Shown: positions 40,261-51,013, counted from the first letter of the stretch. The stretch: 64,000 nucleotides of DNA from Adiantum capillus-veneris (GCA_014529385.2 CM043946.1:18991077-19055076), one strand, 5' to 3'. Program-made: numbers and translations. Notes: generated from the letters alone by a model not told the origin.

Positions 40261-41783
40261 GGGTAGAGTCTGTGTGTTGGAGTTTTTATCTGCGCGAAAA
40301 GAGACATGTTGATCTGGCTATACAGAGACATGTGAATGTGAGGGATCCCTTTTTAAAACTGCACTCCACACTTTAGCATATGATTGATCTTGTGAACACT
40401 TGCCACGTAATGACTCTAAAAATCCAGTCTTAGTTTCTGTGAAAGCAAGTGAATTAATCTAAGGCATTCGACTTAGTGCATCCACTAGTACATTATATTG
40501 CCCCTTGCAATATCGTAACTTACAATCATAATCTTGAAGGATTTTGGCCCATCTAGCTTTACGGCCCTTCAAATCCGTTTGAGTAGTAAACCATTTGATA
40601 CTCTCATGGTCAAAAACTACTTCAAACTCGGCACCATATAATAGTGCCACCACTTTCGTAAAGCATGAATTATGGCATAGAGCTCTCTCTCATAGATAGA
40701 ATAATTATGTTGAGCTCTATCTAACTTTTTACTTTCAAAAACTATAGGCCTTCCCTTCTAGAGAAGTACCACACCAATTTATTTACCATTAGCATCAGTC
40801 TCTACCACAAACGGCTTAAGTGGATCGACGATTGCTAGGATGGGAGCAGTGGCTATAGCTACCTTGAGCTGTTCGAAATTGCGCTTTTGAGCTTCTTTCC
40901 AAGAAAAGGTCTTACCTTTTGCTTTAAGTTGATCCGTCATAGGAACAACAATTTTGGCATAATCACGGATATATTGTCGATAAAATCCAACCATGCCTAA
41001 AAATATTTGAATCTCCTCAACTGTGTTGGGATGTGGGCATCGAAGAATGGCAACGACCTTGTTAGTGTCCATTTTGATGCCAGAATAAGAGATCACATGA
41101 CCGAGGTAATGTATCTCTATTTTAAAGAAATTGCACTTGCTTTACTTAGCATACAACGCGTGAGCTCGTAGCTGTTCGGACACTAACCGTAAGTGTTCTA
41201 TGTGTTCATCTTCAATCTTACTGTAAATGAGAATGTCATCAAGGAAAACCACAAAAAAAATTCCAAGATAGGGACGTAAGACACTATCCATGAGTGTCAT
41301 AAATGTAGATAGAGCATTGGTTAGACCAGAAGGCATAATCAAAAATTACAAATGCGCGAACCATGTTCTAAAGGCAATTTTGGAGATATCTTGCAGTAGG
41401 ATATGCACATGGTGGTATCCTGAACAAAGATCTATCTTTGTATAGTATCTTGCCCCATGGATTTGATCAAACAACTCATCCACTCGAGGCAGAGGATACT
41501 TGTTCTTGATGGTTATCGCATTTAATCGACAATAATCTACGCACATGTGCATAGTACCATCTTTGTTTTTTACCAATAGAATTGGTGATGCCCAAGGCAA
41601 AGTGCTAGGTCTAATGAAACCATGAGTGAGGTAGTCAGCCAAATGACTCTCAACCTCCTTGTATTCTTTAGCACTCATATGATAAGGTGGTTTACTCACT
41701 GGTTTAGTGCCTGGAAAGACATCTATGCCATGTTGCACATCACGTGTAGGGGGTAAACCTGGTGGTAAATCACTTGAGAACAA
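40261..41783 (-). pseudogene. chromovirus F reverse transcriptase and RNase H
   Basis: RT motifs on the minus strand: SPILLVKNKDGTMHMCVDY, YYTKIDLCSGYHHV (catalytic Asp present), [15 protein letters not shown] after a stop, [13 protein letters not shown] (catalytic LDD). Connection: FLGMVGFYRQYIRDY. RNase H: FVVETDANGK and IYERELYAIIHAL, with VVFDHESIKWF further on. Stops at about 41343, 41139 and 40776 and more beyond show decay. Family: Ty3/Gypsy, chromovirus branch by RT and integrase type. Confidence 0.8.
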
Positions 41784-42265
41784 ATCACTATACTCCGTGA
41801 GTAAGTGAGTCCGCTTTTACTGTGCAAAAGGAGAAAGTAAACTAGAGTTAGCTGGGATGGAGAATCTTGTAATTCTTGGAATGTTTGCTTTACAACAATT
41901 GCATGTTGCTCTATAGAATTAAAATTGAGAGCACTTTTCTCATTAGATTTGTTAACGCTTTGCTTATCATTAGAATTATTTTCACTTTGCATACCATTAC
42001 TAGAATTCATCACACTTTGCTCTTGAGAATTCACAAGACTTGGAGACAAGCAGTAACACAAAAAGACTTCATCTATTAAATCTGCTTTCTGCAAAATTGA
42101 AAGCTTGGTTGTACATATAAGAGGTGCAGATGGTATATTTTTCTAACCAAGCAAAAGCACATGTTTACCATTGGCCATGAAAGATAAGGAGTTGTGTTCA
42201 TAACCAGTGTGCAATGTGTTTCCTAAACCATGCAACCACTCCCGTCCTAAAACTACATTAGCACA
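41784..42265 (-). pseudogene. chromovirus F protease end, cut by the CACTA element
   Basis: Just left of the CACTA boundary the minus strand reads VVLGREWLHGLG, the C-terminal signature of a chromovirus protease (usually VLGMQWL or VLGREWL), then a linker with Asn/Ser-rich stretches to the RT. Its upstream half is at 48519-49097. Deleting the CACTA and one 3-base duplication leaves the frame open across the join. Confidence 0.8.
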
Positions 42266-42289
42266 CACTACAAGAGGTTGTGTGCTCTT

Positions 42290-42530
42290 GTGACGCTGTT
42301 AGCGACGGAAATACACTGGGTTTTTATAACCCCCGGCATCGCTAAAATCGTCGCTACGAGCGTCGCTACGAGAGCGTCGCTTTGACCGTCGCTACGAGCG
42401 TCGCTATAAGCGTCGCTATTTGCGTCGCTATATAGCGACGGTTATAGCGACGTTTACACTGCAGACTATAGCGACGCTCATAGCGATGCTACAGAGCCAT
42501 AAATACCGACGGTTATAGCGACGCCCGAGA
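42290..42530. repeat. left subterminal repeat array of the CACTA element
   Basis: About a dozen copies of GCGTCGCTA or its complement TAGCGACG in both orientations. In En/Spm, subterminal motifs of this kind bind TNPA and bring the ends together. Confidence 0.9.
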
Positions 42531-42659
42531 GAATTTTTTTTTGGTGGCAGGGCATTGAATGCCCTGCCACCCATCAACCATATTGTACTTGATTCACTTT
42601 TTAAAAAAAGTGCAAGGGTAGATAATAGACCCAAAAATAGTCACCCACAAGACGCATTG

Positions 42660-42795
42660 TTTGCAAAATTGACAATTGTACACATCATAGGCAAAATGAA
42701 TTGATTGGCAAATGTAATAATGACAATTGTACAACATCATAGGCATAAAGAATTGATTGGCAAAAGGAACTGCGGTGACAAATGTAATAATATAC
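42660..42795. repeat. duplicated segment in the CACTA 3' region
   Basis: GACAATTGTACA-CATCATAGGC, AATTGATTGGCAAA and TGTAATAAT occur twice in the same order (about 42670-42720 and 42721-42790). Confidence 0.75.
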
Positions 42796-42890
42796 ATGGT
42801 TCAAAAAGACGTATAAAATCCGTCTCATGATACATAAGCTATGAGAAACCCTAAACTAATGCTATCTAGCTACGGTTAAACTGACGTCGT

Positions 42891-44200
42891 CTAGTCAGAC
42901 GTCTCATCGCGTCCAAGCGACATATCTGTCGGATTCTGCAAAAAAAGATAATAAGACAGCTTTCAGTAAGTATAAACATATAACGACATTTATAAAACAA
43001 TACAAAAAATAAAAAAGAGTAAACCCTAATACTAACCATGCCTCCGCGAGAACTGAGAATGTCCATCAGGGCGTTTAAGCCCTTCCTGCCTGCGTACTCA
43101 CGCTCGTACGGTGTGGGATCACGTCCTGTCATCGACCACTATCAAAACATACAAAGATTTCATTATGTTAGAATTAAAAAACTCATAAACCCTAAACTAT
43201 CGAACATAAAGAGCAATGTGAAAACACTTACAAAATCGGCCTCAAATGATGCCCATCCACCACTCCCCAAGTGGTGCGAGCTCCCTGCCTCTACTCGCGC
43301 TTTGGCTGCATCCTTTTGTTGCTTCCACTTGTCGGGATTCTCGCGCACTGCTTTCTTCGCATTCTTCCAATCTTCTTTGGCCAGCCAATCTGGCCTGTTC
43401 CACCCATTCTTGATTGCTTTTTGCACTTCAGAACGCTTGTGTTTGCAGTATTCGCGCATTCGAATCTTCATCAGGTCTTCATTGAAGCGCTGATCCCGTG
43501 TTGGAACGGGAAACTCATCATGAAGTATGCTGATGACTCTGTTTTTTAAATCACTTGGTACTTCACTCCATTTGTTTAGTATGTAGTGTCTAAACAGCTG
43601 AGAGCAAAGACCACGCATGCGCGAGATCACCTTCTTGCCATCATCATCCATGATGATGCCGCCGCTGAAGTCGATGGAGTAATACAAGCCCTCTGGCCGG
43701 TGACGCGTGAACCTGGGTGTCCCGGCAGGTGTCTCTAGCGGCGTGTCGATGGGGGTACGGACGTCAGGTGTCTCCACCGGCGTCTGGGCCCCGAAGCAAG
43801 GAGTGTCGAGTGGGGTGGCTCCTGGCGGAGTAGGTAGAGGTGTGTAGCTTCTAGGAACAGTCAGCCGTGCAAAACCTGGCGTAGATGGCGATGTTGTGGC
43901 TGGTGTGGGGACGGGTAAAGAAGGGGAGGGTAAAGAGCCTCGTCGAACACGAGGCGGTGTGGAGGCATCGGTGGCGGAATCCCCACAACAACTGCCATCG
44001 CCACCACTAGAGCGCCGGTGTCTAGATGAGTGTGAAGCTCGTCTCGTCGACGCCGAAGCTTCGGAGCGCGCCGAATGCTCCAAAAGAGAGGGAGATGCGG
44101 ATGGAGTAGGAACGCGCGATGATGCGCCAGAGCGATGACGCTCCACGTACCACTGTCTCTGCTGCGGTGACAAAGAAGAAAGAAACTCCTCATCATCCAT
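42891..44200 (-). CDS. TNPA-like CACTA protein (Transposase_24 type)
   Basis: Three exons inferred from GT-AG sites: 44200-43232, 43138-43037 and 42935-42891, introns 93 and 101 bp, giving 371 residues with no internal stop. The N-terminal half is Ser/Thr/Pro-rich with TP repeats. The C-terminal half (about 200-323) has W-x(3)-P-x-D-L-K, REYCKHKRSEVQKAIKNGW, WKNAKKAVRENPDKWKQQ and LGSGGWASFEADF, then GRDPTPYEREYAGRK after the splice, the layout of the plant Ptta/En-Spm protein that binds element ends. The ORF extends upstream to 44338, but a GCAG|GT just before ATG 44200 suggests a 5' intron. It lies downstream of the TNPD-like gene in the same direction. Confidence 0.8.
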
Positions 44201-44472
44201 ACCTGCATTAAACACGCGAATATTTAAACTTAATATTGAATGAATAGAGTAGATAATGACGCAAAGACCATTAAATACAATGACGTAATGACGCATATAA
44301 ATACAATGACGCAATGAATTGAGTGATAGAAGAGGCAAGTCGAAAACTCAGAATTTTCAATCAACAGATGTGAGCGCGAGTAGAAAAGAGCGTTATAAAC
44401 CATGGAAGGTACTTAGAGAGCCAGAGCTTTTACAACACGGAGCAAAATTGTTCAAATACAATATTTGTGGCT

Positions 44473-46693
44473 TTAAGAGATCTCTCTCTCATCCTCACAT
44501 AACTCAGCATAACTTCCTATATCTATATAGAGCTCTCCGTTTAAACACATATCCTCTGTTTCATTTTGTAGCTCCTCTGCATGCACCCCATATAGAGTAG
44601 TAGCATCTTGATGCTCGTCTGGCACCACCGCAGCGGCTTCTGATTGAGCATCTTCTCTGATCTCCTCCATTGATGCCGTTGTGATTGGCACATGGTAGCC
44701 TTCATACGTCCTTGCACTACGAGGGGCTACCTCTATGACGTACCACCAATTTGATGTAGACTTTGTAGGATGAAATATTACCTGCCAGAGCCACATAACT
44801 TACATGAGAGCTTTCAAGCACATAACTTGTAAAAGGGGGATGTTAACTATTTACATACTTACTTGTTCACAATGCTCGGGTAGTACGAAAGTGTCTCTTA
44901 GGTCAGTCCATTTCTTAGTAGAATCCACCTCAAGAAAACCAGACTCTCCTCTACGCACAGTAGCGTTGCGACCCTCCATGATTATCTTGAACCATTGCAC
45001 GTCGAACAAGTCGACAAAAAATCCTCTGTAATCGATCCTCAAAATCTCTTGCAGCGTGCCGAAGTAAGTGAGTTCCACATCCTTGGTGGCTCTCTTCCCA
45101 AAAAGCCGTCGCGTAACACATGATTCTCTGGAAGATACGCTTGATGACCTTCGTAGATTTGCTTCTTCAGTGAGGGTGCCCTACGTGCATTCAGTCTAGG
45201 TCCACATGTGACACATGCTCTCTATCCGCTTGTTTGAAGCCCTGCATGTATACGCATGATAATAGATCAACTATGGGAAAAAACAAGATTTACAGTGTTT
45301 GAGTGAGGAGTGTCAATAGATCACCTGAGCATTCTGTTAGCCCGGGATAGTCATGCATGGTCCACATTAGAATGTCTCTGATCAAAGCATTTCGTCGTCC
45401 TGTGTGTCGACTCATATCCACCACCTCTATGCCAATCCACAATTGTTGTAGCTCTTCCAATAGTGGACGAAGATACACATCCATATTCCCCACTTTATAT
45501 CGCCCTGGCACAATCAAGCTTAGCCATAGGTGCCCCTTCTTCGTAGTCAACCACGGGTGAATGTTGTAGTTGACGATGACAATGGGCCATACACTGTAAG
45601 ATGTTGATCTTTGACCAAATGGATTTACGCCATCCATAGCCAAGCCTAAGCGCAAATTTCGAGCTTCCCTGGCAAAATCTGACCATGTTCCATCTATATG
45701 TTTCCAGGCTACACAATCTGCAGGAATTCGTAGCACACCATCCGAAGATTTATTCTCCTCATGCCATGATGCTAGGGCGGCCATGGACTTACATTCGAAG
45801 AAATGCTTAATGCGAGGAAGCAGAGGGAAATGTCGCAAAACCTTTTGTGGAATTTTTGTCCCGTGGAGATCTACTCGATATCTTTCGAAATCACATTTCG
45901 GACACTTCTCCATGTCTATGTATTCCCCTCTGAAAAGAATGCAGTCATTAGGACAAGCGTGGATAGAATTGTAATCCATCCCCAAGTTTCGCAAAATCTT
46001 TCTTGCTTCATCTCGGGAATCTGGCATCACATTGTCAGCTGGTAGTATGTGCTCTTTCAGCAATCTACACAACATAAAAATATGATACAGTCGTGTAAAA
46101 ATCTATCAGATCATTATACATTTAGAGTTTTATTAAAGTAAACTAATTGTAATAGATCACCTGAAAAGCGTTGTGACGCTAGTGTCACTCCATCCAAACT
46201 TTGCCTGCATGTTGAGAAGAACCAGGAGTGCTTTCAATCTAGACATATGTGCTCCATTATACAATGGCGTATCGGCTTCACTTTTCATATCATCATAGAT
46301 AAGCCTTTCTGAATCCATGATCGTCTCGATCATTTCATCAATCTCGGGCTCAAACATTGCCTCGTTGGGAATGTGCTCTGCATGATCATCCCCCGAGCTG
46401 TCAGAGGCTACATCTTGTGGCCTCACATATGCTGCTTGACCAAAGCGCTTGCGAACACGTCTATTGGGTTGCAAGATTGCTGCTTGTTGGCCAGCGTCAG
46501 AGTCCGACGAGTTATAATTGGCAACAACTCGATCTATAATAGATGGATCGAACTCGCCAAATTCGCGAACGTGCTACAAAGAAACACGTCTTGTCTGTCG
46601 CACAGCATGCTTGCATTGATTACAAGGACATAAGACCCTCGTTGAGATATAGGTGTTTCGGTTGGACGGTCCCACATCCTCGTCACTACTCAT
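44473..46693 (-). pseudogene. TNPD/TNP2-like CACTA transposase, internally deleted
   Basis: Exons by GT-AG and frame: 46693-46161, 46064-45325, 45241-44863 and 44781-44473, introns 96, 83 and 81 bp. Exon 1 has the transposase-associated zinc motif CPCNQCKHAVRQTRRVSL. Exons 1-2 give the TNP2 N-terminus (TLFRLLKEHILP, YDAIH-like NSIHACPNDCILFRGEY, CPKC, MDGVNPFGQRSTSYSVWPI, NMDVYLRPLLEEL). Exon 3 starts with CVTCGPRLNARRAP and IYEGHQAYLPENHVL, then jumps frame near 45085 into a DUF4216-like end (YFGTLQEILRIDY, GESGFLEVD, FVLPEHCEQ). The rest of TNP2 between is gone. In-frame TAGs at 46574-46576 and 45222-45224 add to the damage. Confidence 0.85.
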
Positions 46694-46752
46694 AATGAGG
46701 ATAAAAAACTTATAACCTGGACAACAAATTTAATATTCTATTGGCATTCTTC

Positions 46753-46753
46753 A

Positions 46754-46817
<64 letters not shown>
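46753..46817. repeat. CT microsatellite in the CACTA element
   Basis: (CT)n with one TGT interruption, just upstream of the TNPD-like start on the minus strand. Confidence 0.95.
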
Positions 46818-46820
<3 letters not shown>

Positions 46821-47104
46821 ACCTCACATTCTCTAGTCATGTCCAATCCCCGCACACCTCGGTCTAGAGGTGCACGGAGATCAGAACCACCGGGTTATAA
46901 TCTCGTCTTTATTGGTCAATACCTATATTTGTGGGTACAAGAAATCTACACACCCACGTCTACATGATACTGCATGTAGTGGACAAAACCCCTTTGCCTC
47001 TTCTCTAGCTGTAGCACTTCACAGCATCTTAACATCTTTTCACAGTAGATCTTTTCACTGTTCGTCTAACTCTAAACCCTAAACCGTAAGTAATTCTTGC
47101 GTGG

Positions 47105-47340
47105 ACTCGATCTAACATAAATAAGCGTAAATCTAACTAAAAATAAACCTAAATCTAATTTAACGTAAGTCTACATCTAACCTAATCTTTAACGTCTTTT
47201 GGGATAGTTTCCTACGACGTTAAAACTCTCTTCTTCTTGTGTGTGTGTGTGTGTGTGTGTGGGTAAACCTAAATAAACCTAAGTCTAATCTAATATAACA
47301 TAAATCTAAATCTAACGTAAATTATGTTATATTAAAAACA
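47105..47340. repeat. spacer repeat flanking the captured fragment (copy 1)
   Basis: The stretches GTAAATCTAACTAAAAATAA and AATCTAATCTAATATAACAT here recur at 47758-47885 on the other side of the HIPP-like fragment, with few changes. A GT microsatellite lies at 47238-47261. Confidence 0.8.
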
Positions 47341-47397
47341 AAGAACTAAACTAACAGGGATTATAAGAACCTTAAAACTGATTTAACACATAATTTT

Positions 47398-47760
47398 TCA
47401 CATAACTCGGCAAGAGTTGGCATTCTCATCACTAAAGATGTGAGACTTAACTTCCGGCGGTGACGCTGCCTCATCTCTATCCACATCTGACGACAGCAAT
47501 TGGCCCTTTAGACCGTTCTTGCTCTTGTTACTAACTTTGAAGTTGCTGTTGAATGACTAGAGGTTGTCTAGATGGTCATTGTGTCGGGGATGTAGTGACT
47601 CTTGCCGCCCTGAAGATCCACCGTCTTCCCTATCTTCTGAAGACATTTCACCAGTACTTTTGGATCAACGGAGCCCACCATGAGTGAAGGCAGCAATACC
47701 CTATATTCCATTGAGGGCTTTCTTCACCCGCTTCATGCAGGCATCGCAGTCTATGGAGAC
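47398..47760 (-). pseudogene. captured HIPP-like (heavy-metal-associated isoprenylated protein) fragment
   Basis: The minus strand opens after an acceptor-like TTTAG with VSIDCDACMKRVKKALNGI, the metal-binding loop of an HMA domain (CxxC as CDAC). After a stop/frameshift, another frame gives GSVDPKVLVKCLQKIGKTVDL, the second half of the HMA fold. The end gives FSDENANSCRVM and a stop: C-R-V-M is a CaaX box for farnesylation, exactly where HIPPs have it. HIPPs bind metals at membranes. Here the fragment is broken in at least two places and lies in sense direction inside the CACTA, upstream of its transposase. It is flanked by related spacer repeats and is best explained as host-gene capture. 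Confidence 0.7.
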
Positions 47761-47885
47761 CTAAATCTAATCTAATATAACATAAATCTAAATCTAGCGT
47801 AAATAAACGTAAATCTAGTTAAAAATAAACCTAAATCTAATTTAATGTAAGTCTACATATAACCTAATCTTTAACGTCTTTTAAG
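47758..47885. repeat. spacer repeat flanking the captured fragment (copy 2)
   Basis: Second copy of the spacer sequence described at 47105-47340, ending in TTTAACGTCTTTT. Confidence 0.8.
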
Positions 47886-47924
47886 ATATTTATCCTAATC
47901 TCTCAATGTGTGCGTTTTTTGTTT

Positions 47925-48057
47925 ACGCATGTTCTCTCTCTTTTCCTCTCTCAATGCGTGCGGTTTTTGTTTATGCATGCTCTCTCTCTCTTTTCCTCTC
48001 TCAATGTGTGTGTGCATTCTTTGTTTATGTATGTGTGTGTGCGTTTTTGTTTTTGTT

Positions 48058-48111
<54 letters not shown>

Positions 48112-48229
48112 AACACTATGTGTGTGTGTGTATGTGTGTGTGTGAGAGAGAGAGAGAGGGACAGAAAAAGAGGGGAAGGGAACATGAGAATGAGGAGAGG
48201 GAAGGAGCATACCTGGCTCTCCTTCCTCT

Positions 48230-48269
<40 letters not shown>

Positions 48270-48305
48270 AGAAGAAAAAAAGAGAGAGAGAGAGAGAGAG
48301 AGGGA
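47925..48305. repeat. microsatellite cluster (CT, GT, GA) in the CACTA element
   Basis: Threefold CTCAATG(T/C)GTG(C/T)G-TTTTTGTTTA(T/C)GCATG units (47903-48060), (CT)n 48061-48109, (TG)n about 48119-48143, (GA)n 48144-48157, (TG)n 48233-48267 and (GA)n 48282-48302. All ORFs here are repeat translations. Confidence 0.9.
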
Positions 48306-48396
48306 GAGCGTTACCTGCTCCTTACTTGAGGGCGCCGAAAAACTCAGATCTGAGATCTGAGTTTTTGGGTGCGCTCGGTTATTTTTTTAGCCCAGC

Positions 48397-48500
48397 CGGC
48401 GTCGCTATGAGCGTCGCAAATTTACAAAGAAATTTGCGACGCTCATAGCGACGCCGGGAATTTTTTTTTTTGAGCGTCGCTGTGTGAGCGTCGCTAATAT
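48397..48500. repeat. right subterminal repeats of the CACTA element with a perfect hairpin
   Basis: 27-base arms (48397-48423 and 48430-48456), perfectly complementary, around a 6-base loop. Each arm contains two GCGTCGC motifs. Two more GCGTCGCT copies follow before the terminal repeat. Confidence 0.9.
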
Positions 48501-48518
48501 GAATAGCCTCTTGTAGTG

Positions 48519-49488
48519 ACGGTCCATGCTCATAACTTGGAAGTTAAGGGTCATCGTATGATCCTACACAATAAGCTCAACCCCTTGAACTACCGTGTCC
48601 CATACTTCTTTATCATTCCGAGACATATGCTCCACCACATACTTGTGAGAGCCGGAAGTCTATGTAAGCTTCAATTTCTTGACTAGCTTATAGTTCAAGA
48701 AGTTATGAGTTGCACCATCATCCACTAAAATACGAACATGTTGTCCGTTAATAGTGCCATGCATGCGAATCAAATCATGGGGGGCAAAGGTGGGCTGCCA
48801 CATTGAAGCAGGCACACAACACTTGTGCTTTTTCTCCATACGAAGAACCTCTACATTGCAATATTTAGGAGATGAATCTAATGTGAGGTGTTGCACCATG
48901 TGCATGGCCTTTTCTTTGCCTTGAAAAAGAGGACAATCTTTCTTGTTATGTTGGTCCGAAAGACATCTAAAAAACAAATTGTGTTTCTTTGCACGCTCAA
49001 AATCAGCCGTGCTGAGAGAACCACGTGGAGTATCTCGTGAGTGCTTAGGCTTCTTAGACTCTTGTGGGCGTGGAGAATTAGATTGTCTCTTATTCATCTT
49101 GGAACATGTGGGAGATCTACCTCGCCATTATGAGTGGATCTACTATGGTTTTGGAGGTTTTTTCCAAACCTTGAAAGGACACTTTTATGTCATGTTAGGT
49201 GACCAATCTAGTGTTAAGAGATAGACTTGTTTCCACAACCACATTTATATCCGGGGTGTGTCTCAATCTATGAATATTACTCCATTTGTGTAAGAACATA
49301 TTGACTACATCCTTATTGCAATCACGCTCTTCCCTGTGAAACTCAAGAATGGTGATAAGTAATGCATTGCTACCTTCTCCATCTTCTGCAACACTTGTTC
49401 CTTGGAGTCCTTGAGTCATGCAAGCTTGGTTCCCTTGAACCGTGCCACTTGTGGATCCTTGAGCCATATGTGAATTCATGAATTTCAC
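48519..49488 (-). pseudogene. chromovirus F gag end and protease start
   Basis: The minus strand: a gag piece (49195-49488), then after stops a Lys/Ser-rich part with a zinc knuckle RCLSDQHNKKDC whose first Cys is Phe, and the protease ILVDDGATHNFLNYKLV (usually VDGGATHNF), then VVEHMSRNDKEVWDTVV to the CACTA border. Stops at about 48657 and 48570. The other half of the protease is at 41784-42265. Confidence 0.75.
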
Positions 49489-49648
49489 AAGTAGCTCCGT
49501 AAGATTGTAACATTTGCATTGAGTGCAGAGAGGTTTCTTTCAAGTACTCTTTGGTGATGTTCCAAAGTCTTGAAAGAAGCCATATCTACAAGCCCATGAT
49601 CTCCTAGATCATCATTATCATGCAGCACCCTTGGTGCCCTGATTTTGC

Positions 49649-50097
49649 ATTAGGCAAAATTTGGACTCACAAAGGGGCCCTTTAAGGAGTTTGACTTTAC
49701 CTCTCTCTACCAAAACGGGCGCATGGATAAATTTTTGCAAATAGACTCCAAAGTTGGCAGAGGTTTGACAATTAGAATGTCCTCTTCAAGCTCTATCTAT
49801 TGATATATAGCACGCCATGAGATTCCTCATATTTTAGAAGATTCCTTTTTTGATTCACCTATGATGTGACAACTCTGTCGGAATCTAAGTGAATAAAAAA
49901 AAGAATCTTCTAAAATATGAGGAATCTCATGGCGTGCTATATATCAGCAGATAGAGCTTGAAGAGAACATTCTAATTGTCAAACCTCCGCCAACTTTGGA
50001 GTTTATTTGCAAAAATTTATCCATGCGGCTGTTTGGTAGAGAGAGGTATAGTCAAACTCCTTAAAGGGCCCCTTTGTGAGTCCAAATTTTGCCTAAT
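49649..50097. repeat. 449 bp foldback element (long hairpin)
   Basis: Left arm 49649-49858 and right arm 49889-50097 are near-perfect inverted copies of about 210 bases, ends ATTAGGCAAAAT and ATTTTGCCTAAT, with a loop of about 30 bases. Only scattered mismatches are seen. There is no ORF of note and no clear target duplication. It looks like a foldback MITE or a recently formed inverted duplication, and its transcript would be a long double-stranded hairpin. Confidence 0.9.
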
Positions 50098-50365
50098 GAT
50101 CTACGTGCTCAAAATCAAAAGTGTGTGTAGGTGGGATATCCTCACTGGCCACGGTAAACACACACTAAGGTAAAGAGAGAAAAAACGTCAACTTGTACCT
50201 TGTGAAATTGAAGTCTTTGTGTTTTTTATGCTCCACAATTTGCGTTGCCTTCCTCAAAGAAGTGAAAAGGAAGGGTGAAACTACTTCCTTAAAGTTTGAA
50301 GCTTTCCCTTTCCTTCCAGCTTTCCTTTCAACACAAGTATCTATCTTTCCTTCTTATACACAACA

Positions 50366-50440
50366 AGGGTCAATAGCTTGATGGTAAAGTGTTGGCCTCT
50401 TACCCTCATGGGGTGGGTTCAACCCTCCTTCATGCAAGGG
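50366..50440 (+). repeat. tRNA-like sequence with box A and box B (SINE head or tRNA relic)
   Basis: TAGCTTGATGG (50374-50384) resembles RNA polymerase III box A, and GGTTCAACCC (50416-50425) matches box B, spaced 42 bases apart as in tRNA genes. The region does not fold into a clean cloverleaf, so a tRNA-derived SINE head is more likely than a tRNA. No A-rich tail was identified. Confidence 0.35.
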
Positions 50441-50589
50441 TTAACGGGCCTTCCTACGTGTGTAGCCAATGGTGCCAACAAAACCATTCAGAGCCTTGGT
50501 CCCATCGAGTTGCCGGTTGAGTTTTCCTTGGTCACCCGCCTTAGTGGGGCAACCGCAGTTGGCTATCATTGACTGTCCATACATGCTGC

Positions 50590-50985
50590 ACGCAGGAAAA
50601 TTTGCTTGTCTTCTTTTTCCTGCACAATGGAGATGTCACTGTCTATGGAATGTGTGAGAGAAGCAGCGGGTTGCATGTGGAGAGAAGCAGTAGGTCACAT
50701 GCACATGCAACCCATTTTTCCCCTCCTCCCAAAAATAGCTTGGATACCAGTGAAAGGATGGTGGTAATGTGTGTGCTAGTATCCACCCAACTGTTCTCTC
50801 TTTTGCTGCACAACGGAGACGTCGCTATTTGCAGAACGTGTAAGAGAAGTAGTGCATCGCATGCCCATGCAACCCGCTTTTCCTTACTCCCAAAAATAGC
50901 TCAGATACCAGTGAAAGAGTGGTGGTAATACATGTGCTAGTCTCCACCCAACCGTGCTATCTTATAGCCTCCCCCTAGCGTACAC
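50590..50985 (-). repeat. tandem cassettes: leader, 39 bp LTR-like segment, primer-site-like motif, polypurine tract
   Basis: Two tandem units of about 160 bp share TGCTGCACAA(C/T)GGAGA, AAAAATAGCT and TACCAGTGAAAG. On the minus strand each 39 bp TGGGTGG...TTTCA segment (50751-50789 and 50912-50950) is followed after one base by TGGTATC-GAGC, close to the initiator-Met primer site. Before one of them is GCTAGGGGGAGGC, a polypurine tract. A further copy is at 51780-51818. Confidence 0.55.
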
Positions 50986-51013
50986 ACTGTTCGGCCATGC
51001 CGGTGGCCTTGCC

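Larger units (their letters stand above)
42266..48518 (-). mobile_element. CACTA (En/Spm) DNA transposon, internally deleted
   Basis: 6253 bp. Perfect 12 bp terminal inverted repeats CACTACAAGAGG (42266-42277 and 48507-48518). The flanking 3 bp are ACA and ACG, a target duplication differing by one C-to-T change at a CpG. Subterminal GCGTCGCT/TAGCGACG arrays lie at both ends (about 42290-42530 and 48397-48500). Two transposase genes run on the minus strand, transcribed from the right. The cargo is a HIPP-like fragment. It sits in the protease of chromovirus F. Confidence 0.95.

Noticed and set aside
43896-44138. plus-strand ORF opposite the TNPA-like gene
   Set aside because: It mirrors the Pro/Ser-rich part of the minus-strand exon; no independent support.
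47895-48360. several Ser/Leu- or Cys/Val-rich ORFs
   Set aside because: They are translations of CT, GT and GA microsatellites.
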